DNA from: Auxenochlorella pyrenoidosa
Lineage: Eukaryota > Chlorophyta > Trebouxiophyceae > Chlorellales > Chlorellaceae
Length of the DNA: 58,579 bases
Direction of reading: 5' to 3'
Assembly (NCBI GenBank): GCA_001430745.1
Contig: KQ481983.1
Coordinates: 3,544,314 to 3,602,892, forward strand
Shown piece after piece: positions 1 through 9,504 of this stretch (positions are counted from its first letter, which is position 1; every line of letters begins with the position of its first letter). The notes under the pieces were generated by a model, which ran no database searches, had not been told where the DNA came from, and saw only the letters and a list, made by a program, of their open reading frames with translations. Both the position numbers and the translations under genes were made by a program.

Positions 1-1547
1 GCCGGCGCCCCGCGCACTGGGCAGCCGAGCGGTCGGGCAGCCTGCCCGTGCTGCGCGCGCTGTGGCGCGCCGGCGCCGACCTGGCGGCGCCAGACAGCCA
101 TGCGCGGACGCCGCAGCAGGCGGCGCTGGTGGCGGGGCAGGCCGAGGCGGCAGGGCTGCTGCGGGAGCTGGAGCTGGAGGCGAGGGCCAGTGACGACGGG
201 CCAGGCAAGTGCTGTGGGAGCGGCCAGCGCATGTCGGCGGAGGGCTGGCAGGCCAACTCTGGCACGCTAAGTTGCAGGGCCGGCTCAACACGTGCCCCAA
301 AGGCTGTGCTACTGAATCATGGTGCGGCTCGCCCAGCGCGCCTCTGTCTCGACCCAACACGCCTGCAGGCCACGCACCGCAGCAGCAGGGGCCGGGCCAG
401 CAGCAGCCAGCCAGGCACCAGGCGCCACGTGAGCGGCAGCGGGCGCTGCCCGAGTGGTTTACAGAGCCTGTGCAGCCACTCAGCAGCGACAGCGCGGCAG
501 GAGCAGCGGCCGCGGCGCTGCGTCGCACTACCAGCTCTCCCGAGCGACGGCGGGGGGCGTTGCCAGCCTGTTTTGTGGATCCTGTGCAGCCAGCATGCAT
601 TGGGGAGCCGGCCGCGTCAGAGACCCCCGCTGGGCCGCCCACACCGACGCCGCCACCAGGCAGCTCGGTCCCCCCGCCAGCTACCCTGATTCCGGCGCTG
701 CAGGGGCCCGACACATGGAGCGGCAGCAGTGATGGCGGCGGCCATGGCCACTTGGGTACGGCAGCTCCTGCACGCTTGGAGGAGGAGGAAGCTAAGCAGG
801 AGCAGGAGCTGCAGGAGGGCAGGTCCGTGTAGCTCCTGATGCAGCATCTGGAGCTGGAGGGCGGCATGGGCGCCCTGTCTGCAGGCCAGGCAGCGCCAGC
901 GGGGGCCGCAAACGCAGCCGGGCAGCCGCAACAGCCCCCTCTCCCCCTGCCCATCCCGATGCCACAGTCTGCATCATTAGGGCAGCGGCGGCAGCACCAG
1001 CAGCACCAGCAGCAGCAGTGCAGCTCAATCAGCAACGCAGCAGCAGGGGTCGGCACCGCAGGGGCAGAGGCAAGCCAGGCAACGCTGCCGCCGCAGTGCA
1101 CTGAGGCGCGCCCAAGCGCAAGTGCGGCCGGGGCCTCGCCGGTGCCGGAGGTGCAGGCCGGCCTTACCTGCCCCATCACCTTTGCACTGATGCAAGACCC
1201 AGTGCTCGCTGCCGATGGCCACACCTATGAACGTGCCGCGATTGAAGGTGGGCGGCAGGCCGAGTGGAGCCAGGCCAGGGGCACAGCTGGCGGCTGGCCA
1301 CTGCCGCTTCACCCTACAACCGGAGGAGCAGGTGCCCCAGCCAGCATTGGCTCACGCTCTCCCACGCCCCCCTCCCTGCCTTGTTGGGTTCTTGCTTGCA
1401 GCCTGGATCTCGCGGCAGCAGGGAGAGGGCCAGGCCCCCTGCTCGCCCCTCACCAACCTGCCGCTGCCCAGCACCGAGCTGCGCCCCAACCTGGCTGCGC
1501 GTCACCTGGTGGTCAGCCTGAGCACAGCAGGCCTGCTGCGCGACTGA
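1..1547 (+). CDS. Ankyrin-repeat and U-box E3 ubiquitin ligase, 5' end outside window
   Basis: Likely E3 ubiquitin ligase. Exons that keep frame are <1-204, 369-755, 885-1247 and 1402-1547. The first exon encodes the end of an ankyrin repeat (HWAAERSGSLPVLRALW, then GADLAAPDSHARTP). The middle is low-complexity, rich in Gln, Ala and Pro, and has a doubled motif (LPEWFTEPVQP, then LPACFVDPVQP). The last two exons join into a complete U-box: LTCPITFALMQDPV, DGHTYERAAIEAW, then SPLTNLPLPSTELRPN. The intron at 205-368 has a GC donor (CCAG|GCAAGT). The intron at 756-884 removes an in-frame TAG at 830-832; without it the locus would look like two genes. The protein ends 25 residues after the U-box motif. 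Known of the family: the U-box recruits the E2 and ankyrin repeats bind substrate. The substrate is unknown. Confidence 0.8.
205..368 (+). other. GC-AG intron in the ankyrin/U-box gene
   Basis: The donor is CCAG|GCAAGT and the acceptor GCCTGCAG. Joining 204 to 369 is phase 1 and leads from the ankyrin frame into the frame holding LPEWFTEPVQP and, further on, the U-box. I found no GT donor that keeps this frame. Confidence 0.65.
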
Positions 1548-1958
1548 GCCGGTGCACCCCGGTTGCCGCGTTGCGCGCGCTGCTAGAGCTCGCGCGGCAG
1601 GGCATGCCCCTGTCCCTGACCACGCATGATGGCGCCGTGGAGCTGGCTGCAGAACAAACGAGCTAGCTGGGAGCCCTTGAGCCCTAAAACCAAACTTGAC
1701 GGCTGCCCCTGCGCGAGCATTGGGGCATGTCATGTGCCCTGCCCTTGCCACTCCTCCTCTCACTTTCCCGGCCTTCTGCTTGCTGCGCTCTGCCTGCGCA
1801 ACCCCAAACGTACGTTGACGCAGCCTTCGAACGGCTCTTGCACTGCCCTCTGTAAGGCAGGCCATTCCGCGCCGCGCTGGGCCTGCTGCGCCGCTTCTCA
1901 AGAAAGGTCGGCATGCCTTGGATGCCGACCCTGCCTGGCAGCACCCTAGTTACGAGAT
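1548..1958. other. Intergenic: 3'UTR of the U-box gene and promoter of the carboxypeptidase gene
   Basis: No convincing coding region lies here. A TGTAA at 1851-1855 is a candidate green-algal polyadenylation signal for the upstream gene, about 300 bases after its stop. The rest probably holds the carboxypeptidase promoter and 5'UTR, but I see no clear TATA box. Confidence 0.5.
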
Positions 1959-4900
1959 ATGTTGAAGATCTACGTGCTCGGGCTTGTGGCAGCAGCCTTG
2001 CTCGTGCTTGTCGCGCAGTGGGGCTCGCTGGCCCCCCTGGTGTCGCCACTGCTGGCACAGCATGGCGTAAGCGCAGCAACGGCGCCCCTGCGGCACTCCA
2101 AGGAGGCCGAGGATTGCCACAGGGTGAAGCGCCTGCCCGGGCGGGGCAAGCTCGGAAACCTGCGCCTCTTCTCGGGCACAGTGCCCGTTTCCAAGGACCG
2201 AGCCCTGTTCTATGCGATGGCAAGTTGGAGGATCTGCAGGCGGGGCAGGCGCTGCTGACTGGCTGGCTGCCCGCCTGGCCGCGATCTTGCCCTGCGAATC
2301 TTCAGCTTCCGCTGGGCTGCTCTCATTGATCTGTAGCACCCAGCTGCTTTCCACTCACAGGTGGAGGCCGAGAAGCACCCCGAGGAGGCGCCAGTGGTGC
2401 TGTGGCTGACTGGGTGAGGTCTGGGCCAGTACGGTGCGCCTGCCCGGTGCCTGCTCGTCTCCCCTCCCAGCCCGTCCCTCTGCGTTTGGCGCTGCCGGGC
2501 CTGAGCTGACAGCGCAAACCCTGGCGCCTCCACCTTGCCTACAGCGGCCCCGGCTGTTCCTCCGTGGGCACCGCCTTCCTGGGCGAGCACGGCCCCTACT
2601 TTATGAGCCCCGGGTCCACCCGCCGCCTCATCCGCAATGACTGGAGCTGGCACACGCTGCCCGCCAACGTCATCTACCTGGACGCCCCCGCCTTTGTGGG
2701 CTTCTCATACTCCAACAGCTCCAGTGAGCTGCGACCTGAGCTCCTGCTGCACGCGTTGCTGACCCGGTGCATGCCGCCCCGACCTGCCAGCCCACGAGAG
2801 CTGGTGCCCCAGGGACCTGGCCATGTGTCCCTTACCGACACAGTTGTGCGGCGGTAAAAACGTGAAATAGCAGTGTGCGGACTTCCCTGCTGGGAACAGA
2901 AAGGGCATCCCCCCACCCCACCCCACCCTATCGTACCCCTTTCCTGCGCTCGCCTGGCCATCTCTGCGTGCGATATCCCCATCTCCCCATGCACCCTCTG
3001 TGCGCTGTCGCCGCCCCTCTGCACCCCCCACAGGGGACCGCGAGACTGGGGACAACGCCACCACCAGCGACGTCCTGTCCTTCCTCAAGGAGTGGCAGCG
3101 CCTCTTCCCACAGCTGAGGGGCAACCCCTTTTGGCTGGCCGGCGAGAGCTACGCTGGTAGGTGGCGGGTGGAGCCCCTCCCAGGCAGCCGGGCCCGCTCC
3201 CTGCAGGCAACAGACAAATGTCCAGCCATGCAGCCTGGGAACCCGGGCCTCAGCCCACCTGTGCCCAGCCTGCGCCTGGTCAGCAGCAGCTTGGCAACTC
3301 AGTCCCTTGCCCCGCCCACTTGTGTGGCCTTGCATGCAGGCCACTACGTGCCAAACCTCGCGTTCAAGCTGCTGCAGCACAACCGGCCTGCGGAGGCTGA
3401 TGCCGGGGTAGATGACGTCGCCAGCCGGGCGCTGCGCGTCAACTTCCGAGGCTTCCTGCTGGGTGCGCTGCGCACGCCGTGCGCCCTGACCTGCTGCCAG
3501 CCCACTGGGAGGGCGGCGTGTCGCTGCTCCCTGGCTTCCCTTTTTGTGGCGCCCTGTTATCCTTCCTCCACGATGCAGGTGCTGCTGGCGTCCTGACTGC
3601 GCTATTGGCACGTGAGGCATTCCTGCCTACACGCAGCAACAGCGCTGCACTGCTGCCCCTGGCCCGGACCGCTCCCTGCAGGCAACCCCTCCACCGACTC
3701 TGAATACGACAACGAGGGCAGGCAAGAGGGGAGGGGGCACCCAGAAGGCGGCAGGCAGGCCATTCGTGCACATAGTCCACGCTGGGGGCCGTGCGGTCCT
3801 GCAGCTGCGCCTGGCGCTTGGGTCAGCGCGCCCCCCAACCAAGGCCATGCATGTGCACCCAGAGCACCTGCTGGCTGCTGCGCCCCATGCAGGCTCACCT
3901 ACTGGCACAGCCACGGGCTGATTTCGGAGGATATCAAGAAGTGAGACCCCCTTTGCTAATTTTTCTCCTTTCTTTGAGGCGCTGGCCACAGGCGTCAGCG
4001 GCACCGTAGGGTCCCGCCAATGCGGCGCAGGCAGGGGCCCTGCGCCAGCCACTTGTCCAACCCTCTTCCTGCCGTTGCCCAGTCTTCTTCAATGCCCACC
4101 CTCTGCTCACTACCAGAGGGCGAGCCGCATGCGCAATGGCTGTGCAGCAACGGCGAGCCTTGCACCCGCAACCGCCGAAACCGTCGGAACCACATGTGCA
4201 AGCTGCATTGCATGTGCAAGCTGCTGCATGTGCCGGCCTGCCTGCAGGGAGGTGGAGGACACCTGTGACTTCAGGGAGGTGATCATCACGCCCACCATTG
4301 AGGTTAAGACCCGCAAGGAGAACAAGGAGTGCAGGAAGGCGGTGGAGGATGTGAGGGCAGCCGCGCCGCGCCGCGGCCGCATCGCCACTCGGCCGTGCTG
4401 CGCCACGCCGTGCACCGCCGTACTCATCATGCACCTGCAAGGATTCGCATCTGCCAGTGAGTCCCTGTTTGCTGCACCCGGCGCTTCACCCTGGCCCTGC
4501 CTACCTCGTGTCTCACCTTGTGCAACCACCTGCCTCTCCCCTCCACCACCCCCAACCACATGAACATACAGGCCTTTTCTGAGATGGGCAGCATTGACAT
4601 CCAGAATGTGAATGGGGACCAGTGCCAGCGCGGCTCCAAGGCGGCTGGCAGCTGGCGCGGCGGCCTGCGGGCCCTCCCCTCCCTCCTGCGGGGCAAGCGC
4701 CGCCGGCACGGTGAGTGAATAGCTACTGCTCTCTGCTGCCACCGCTCATCGCCTCACCTGCCAGCCTTCTCGGCAGGGCCATCTGTACGGACCCAGCCCG
4801 GTGCACCAGCCCAGGCATACCACCCTGGCGGGTGGACAGCCTGCAGGCTGGAGCGCTTGGGAGCTCAGTGCGCGGCGCACACAAGCGTTCTGCTGCCCCT

Positions 4901-6745
4901 TTGTCCCTCCGTTACAGAGGAGATTGACCCCTGCATTTCCCAAGAGATGGAGGCCTATCTGGGGCGCAGGGACGTGCAGGTGGGCGGGTCCAGCAGGCTA
5001 GGGTGCATGCCTATTGTGGGGAGAAATTGAGGCCAGTGGCACATGCCCTCCAGAGCGAGCACTGGCTGCCTCGTGGGGCTCGAATCGCTTCTGCACGGGC
5101 CAAGGCTGCGCATGCCTGTCCCAGCCAAGCTGGAATCTCCATGCTCGATGCGCGAGCATTGCACGTTCTGCCCTCGTGCGACGGGCTGTATGCATGCATG
5201 CCAGGTGCATCCCACTGCTCAGGCCATCTCCCCTCCCCGCCGGCCCCTGCCCCCTCGCACTCGCAGGATGCCCTGCACGCCAACCTGACGGGGCTCCTCA
5301 ACTGGACCTACAAGGGGTGCACCGAGGGCGAGGTCTTCAAGGCAAGTGCAGGGTGCGTAACATGCAGCAGTGCAGCAGGTCGCCTCCAGCTGCCCACGTG
5401 CCTGGTTGGGTGGCTTGTTGGGCATGTGAGCTGCGCAGGGGACCCACTGCTCTGCACAGGACAGCTAAACCCGCCTCGCCACCGCGAATGCCGAGCTTCC
5501 CACCAGCATCCTGTGGCATCCTGTGGCCTTGCAGTACTCTGCCGACGACCAGCTGGAGAGCCAGCTGCCGCTGTACAGGCAGCTGATGGAGCAGGCGCCC
5601 AAGCTGCGCATCCTCATCTACACCGGTGGGCGGGTGGCGCAGCTGAGCGGTGGGGTTGTTTCCTGTGGAGCCACTTACGTGGGAGCACACTCGTGGGCTG
5701 ATCCACGTACAAGGTGCTGGCACTGCCTGGCAGGGCCCCAGGCAGAGCTGGGCTGGCGCCTGCGGCACCGTCAGTTGAGGGTCCAACCTCTCGCCAGGCG
5801 CTGGCACACTGACTGAGAGCTGGGGGTCCTCCTGGTGCCTGAGGCCCTTTCGCCCCTGCCTCTGCCGCAGGTGATGCGGATGGCATGGTGCCCCTGACAG
5901 GCACCCGCAAGGTGCCTTGAGGAGGGGGGTGCAGCCGGGGCAAGTCAGGGTGCCAGACCAGCACGGCAGACCTCTAGTGACAAGAGTTCACAACTGAGAC
6001 AGCTGTCGCTCCCGGTGAACCGCCGATCAACCTCCCCTGCCCTGCCCTGGCCCGGCCCCGCCTGTGCAGTGGGTATACAAGCTTGGCACAGAGGAGAGCA
6101 AGAAGAAGAAGGTGCACTGGAAGCACTGGGAGGACCGTCATGGCCAGGTGTGCTGCCCGCACCCTGCCGCACCCAAATGAGCCCCTGACTGCCAACCTGG
6201 CCGGGGACGTGGCGCTCAATCCCTGTGCAGTCCTGGTTTGCATGGTGTGTTTGAACGCGGCTGTACATCTGCACCCTCCCCTGCTCTGTCCTGTGTGTCA
6301 GGTCGGAGGATACCTAGAAGAGTATCAGGTGAAGGGTGCTGAAGGCCGCACTGGGCGGACTGCAACGGGGGAGGGAGAACGTCTAGCTACGCCGAGGAGC
6401 GTCGGGCCGCGGGCCACCCACGCCTGCATGCCCTTAGCCACAACGCCCCGCGCCCGCAGGACTTCACCTTCCTCACCATCCGCAGCGCGGGGCACGAGGC
6501 CCCATACACAGGCGAGCCTTGAGTGCATGGCTGCCACCTGTTCTCCGCCAGTGCGAGTGTACCTCGCTGGCAAGCCGGCTCGCTGGGCACCGCTGGGGCG
6601 CTTGAGCAAGCACACTGCAATGCATGTTTCATAGGCTCCAAGCAGCCCCCCGCCGCCCGCCCCCTCTGCAGCCAGGGAGCGCACCTATCTGGTCTACAAG
6701 AAGTGGCTCAAGGGCCAGGACATTGTACCAGCCGATGCCAGCTGA
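1959..6745 (+). CDS. Serine carboxypeptidase, peptidase family S10
   Basis: Removes C-terminal residues from peptides, or acts as an acyltransferase as some plant S10 relatives do. Exons: 1959-2219, 2361-2413, 2545-2723, 3034-3156, 3340-3462, 3682-3721, 3893-3940, 4248-4350, 4572-4710, 4918-4979, 5267-5341, 5535-5625, 5871-5911, 6070-6147, 6302-6328, 6460-6511 and 6672-6745. The N-terminus is a hydrophobic signal or anchor (MLKIYVLGLVAAALLVLVAQ), so it should enter the secretory or vacuolar route. The oxyanion motif WLTGGPGCSS, nucleophile GESYAG, acid GDADGMVPLTGTR and histidine RSAGHEAP are all present in S10 order. A basic Arg/Lys-rich stretch (LLRGKRRRH) sits in the middle, between GSIDIQ and EIDPC, where S10 proteins are often cleaved. 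Four introns need GC donors. The gene lies downstream of the U-box gene on the same strand. Confidence 0.9.
2220..2360 (+). other. GC-AG intron 1 of the carboxypeptidase gene
   Basis: Donor GATG|GCAAGT, acceptor CACTCACAG, phase 0. It joins ALFYAM to VEAEKHPEEAPVVLWL, as expected from S10 alignments. The nearest GT (AGTTGG) would shift the frame. Confidence 0.7.
3722..3892 (+). other. GC-AG intron 6 of the carboxypeptidase gene
   Basis: Donor GGCAG|GCAAGA, acceptor CCATGCAG, phase 2. It joins EYDNEG through Arg to LTYWHSHGLISEDIK, matching the S10 region that normally reads YDNKG...WSHGLIS. There is no GT dinucleotide near the exon end. Confidence 0.75.
4194..4232. repeat. Short imperfect direct repeat inside a carboxypeptidase intron
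   Basis: Two copies of CATGTGCAAGCTGC, separated by only a few bases, sit near the acceptor of intron 7. Probably local slippage or duplication with no coding role. Confidence 0.5.
5342..5534 (+). other. GC-AG intron 11 of the carboxypeptidase gene
   Basis: Donor TTCAAG|GCAAGT, acceptor GCCTTGCAG, phase 0. It joins CTEGEVFK to YSADDQLESQLPLYRQL. The nearby GTGCGT is in the wrong phase. Confidence 0.7.
6512..6671 (+). other. GC-AG intron 16 of the carboxypeptidase gene
   Basis: Donor ACACAG|GCGAGC, acceptor CTCTGCAG, phase 1. It joins SAGHEAPYT to ARERTYLVYKKWL. An in-frame TGA follows three codons after the donor, and no GT lies before it. Confidence 0.65.
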
Positions 6746-7275
6746 CACAGTGCGGCAGGGGCTCGATGGCACAGCTGAGCCGCAGCTCAGCCGATGCCGG
6801 GGCATGCGGGCAGTGGTGGCAGCTGCTGCACGGCACACATCAGTGCCCACGTGCAGCGCCCCTGTTGTGTGGCAGGGCGCTCACAACGATTGCACGCATC
6901 CTGTGTACGACTACCTGAATGAATTATCACCCAATGAGTGTAAAGGTACTCTCGCTGAAGCAAACAACTCGGCAGTCGTGACGACCCGAGCTGGCAGCGC
7001 CGGGCACAGCGCGACGGCGGCAGCAGCACGCCAGTGGCGGCATCAAAGGCATGTCCAGGGTGCATTGTCTCAATCACGCAAGTCACTTGTGCACACACCT
7101 TCAGGGCCGCTTGAAACCCACGGAACCCACGGGGAAAACCAGGGAAGCGGCTGCTAAAGCCAATTCGTGCTGCGATACACATTGTTTACTGCTGCGATCT
7201 CCACTGGGCCACCGCAGCTCGCCACTCGCCAGGCAGGCCTTTCAGTCTCCTCGCCAGCACACCTTGTCAGCAGCC
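6746..7275. other. Intergenic: carboxypeptidase 3'UTR and ArfB-like gene promoter
   Basis: No supported gene. TGTAA at 6939-6943, about 195 bases after the carboxypeptidase stop, is the likely polyadenylation signal. The remaining bases up to 7275 should hold the promoter and leader of the next gene. Confidence 0.5.
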
Positions 7276-8938
7276 ATGTTGCGTGCAGCGGCAAGCACTC
7301 TGTTGAGGCAGCTGCCCCGCTTCCTCAGCAGCCCGGCAGCGGTAGCAGCACCACGCAGCCGACCGCTCGTGGCTGCGCCAGTGTGCTGCGCGCCGCCGCC
7401 GGCAGTCGCCGCCACCAAGCCGCCCGCCATCCCCCCGGTCAAGCGCATCAGCCGTGGTGGGTTCTTCGAGCTGCTTTGCCAGGGAGGTGGGGTGTCATGT
7501 GTGGCAGTTGCCTGCTCAGGCCCTTGTCCCCAAGCCCATATCCTTGGCTCGCCTCGCGCTGCCCCTGCCACATCACACTGCTGGCTGCCACCCCGCAGAT
7601 GACGTCGACATCCAGTTTGCACGCAGCTCGGGCGCAGGCGGCCAGAACGTCAACAAGGCAAGGGGCGCCTGCCCTCGCCCACGGCCCGCCACGCGCTGCT
7701 GTCGTCACCAGTGTAGCGCCGCCCTCTTCACGCCACCCCGCCCGTGCCTCCCTGCACCTGCCGATGAGGAATGCAGCAGCGCACATGCCCGCTCGCCCCC
7801 GGGTGCAGGTCAACACCAAGGTGGACATGCGGCTGCGGCTGGATGCAGCTGCTTGGTTGGACGACGAGGTCCGAGAGGCGGTGCGCCGCATGGTGAGGCC
7901 ACTCCCCCCGCCGGGGCCCCCCTGCAGTGCTCCTCTGGGGTGCCCTGCTTCTGCGCTGCTCACCCGCGTACGGCCATGGCCCTGTGCTCTGGGGGTGTGA
8001 ACCACAGGACGCCTGCCCGCCTGCCCGTCCGCCTGCCTGCCCGCCTGCCCGCTTGCCTGCTGGGCCTGCAGCGTGCATGCAGCCGAGCTGCTGGTCCAAC
8101 GCGCGCCCTCGCTGACCTTGCGCGCAGGAGAAGAAGCGCATCAACAAGGAGGGGGAGCTGGTCATCACGTCGCAGCGCACGCGGTCGCAGGCGTGAGTGT
8201 GGCTGGCCCCGCAGGCGCGGCGCCAGGTGCTGCGCATCAGCGCGCGGTAATGCTGCGTCGCCCCATGGCGACTGTGTGCTGGGCCGACCCTCCTCAAGCC
8301 CAGCAAGTGCTGCGCCCCTGTTGGCGTCCTGCTGGGCTGGGTCTGGGCGTGGTCACACTGCTGGGCACGCTGTGACACAGCAACAGCCGGCCCTGCCTTG
8401 CCGGAAAGCAGCCTGTCTCCCAGCTTGGCACTTCCCCCACGCCTGCGTTGCTGCTGCAATTAATCCAGCTCGCTCTGCACTGGTGCGTTGGTGGCGCAGG
8501 GACAATGTGGAGGATGCGCTGGAGAAGCTGCAGGAGATCCTGGATGCAGCCTGGAAGTCGGTGCAGCCGATTGAGGAGGACCCGGAGAAGAAGAAGGAGA
8601 TCCAAAAGCAGCTGGAGCGGGGCAACGAGCGGCGCCTGCAGGCGAGGCGCGCCGCAGCGCGGTCGCTGCGTGCGTCGTGTGGCACCCGACGCCTGCTGTG
8701 CCTCGCCCACCCCTGCGGGGTGGCAAGCAGAGGGGCGGCAGGCACGCAAACCTAAGACTGTTGCCCTGCGCTTTCCCACCCAGGCCCTCCCTGCCTGCCA
8801 GCCAGGACGTTCCGCAGCGTCCACTGTTCTGCCTCCTCTTTAGCACTCAAGAGGTCCAAAGGTGCCCCCGCCCTCCTGCAGTCCAAGAAGTTCCAGAGCG
8901 ACAAGAAGAAGGAGCGGCGGGCCAAGATCGACTGGTGA
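7276..8938 (+). CDS. Organellar ArfB/ICT1-type peptidyl-tRNA hydrolase (class I release-factor-like, GGQ)
   Basis: Hydrolyses peptidyl-tRNA on stalled organellar ribosomes. Exons: 7276-7486, 7599-7657, 7809-7892, 8128-8192, 8500-8669 and 8844-8938. The N-terminus (MLRAAASTLLRQLPRFLSS and an Ala/Pro-rich follow-on) looks like a mitochondrial or plastid presequence. The catalytic segment DDVDIQFARSSGAGGQNVNK followed by VNTKVDMRLRLD carries the GGQ motif of class I release factors, and the codon-recognition domain of full release factors is absent, as in ArfB and ICT1. The strongly basic tail (KKFQSDKKKERRAKIDW) matches the family habit of inserting a charged C-terminus into the ribosomal mRNA channel. 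The intron directly after NVNK has a GC donor. The junction between exons 5 and 6 is the least certain. Confidence 0.88.
7658..7808 (+). other. GC-AG intron splitting the GGQ-NVNK / VNTKV motif
   Basis: Donor AACAAG|GCAAGG, acceptor GGTGCAG, phase 0. The junction recreates GGQNVNKVNTKV, the most conserved stretch of the family. No GT occurs in the following 35 bases. Confidence 0.8.
8011..8061. repeat. CTGCCCGC-type short tandem repeat in an intron
   Basis: Irregular repeats of GCCTGCCC/GCCTGCCT fill part of intron 3 of the ArfB-like gene. Low-complexity, no coding role seen. Confidence 0.6.
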
Positions 8939-9504
8939 CCGTGGCTGGCTGCCCGCTGGCACACCCCATCTCGCCCTTGCCCTTGCCCTTGGGATGCCCT
9001 CCCCCCTTGCCTCCCGACGCCGGCTGGTGCCCCCGCTGGCCCAGGCCCAGCGCGGCTCTCTGGGGTATGCAGAATTGCAGTGAACCCTACACCGCACCCT
9101 CCCCATGTGCTCTCCTGCCAAGTGCGATTTCATTACTTTCCAAAAACAATATGCAACAGACGCAACTGCGGCTACGCACTGCAGATACAGGATCCGAAGT
9201 CTTGAGCAGCAGCTAGCAAGAGACATTTCACTCAGAGGCATGCATTTGCGCATGGGAGTATGGGAGAAGGAATGGGATTCTTTAGAAGAGTACCAAGGGA
9301 GTACCAGTAGGAAGTGACAAGCGTCAATGATGGGTGGCAAGGGATTGGCAAGTCGAGTGCCAGGCTCGCAGAAACGAGATTGGGAAGTGACGAGCGGAAG
9401 GAATTTGAAAATTGCAGTCCCTGGCTGGTGGCTGCCTGTCTGTCGGTAAATGGCGGTCAGCGGTCGCCCAGAGGTTTTGGGGAGAGCGCTTTCTACATTG
9501 GGAA
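8939..9504. other. Convergent intergenic region, relatively AT-richer
   Basis: Lies between two converging genes. Bases from about 9110 to 9520 are visibly richer in A and T than the genes around them. No coding region is supported, and I saw no TGTAA on either strand that clearly serves the flanking genes. Confidence 0.5.

Noticed and set aside
839..1547. A separate U-box gene starting with Met at 839
   Set aside because: A frame-preserving intron 756-884 with a GTACGG donor and TCTGCAG acceptor removes the stop at 830-832 and joins both halves. The two-gene view is less economical, though not excluded.
5080..5110. A tRNA B-box-like sequence (GGCTCGAATCGC)
   Set aside because: No matching A box, acceptor stem or cloverleaf could be drawn around it; it is in a carboxypeptidase intron.
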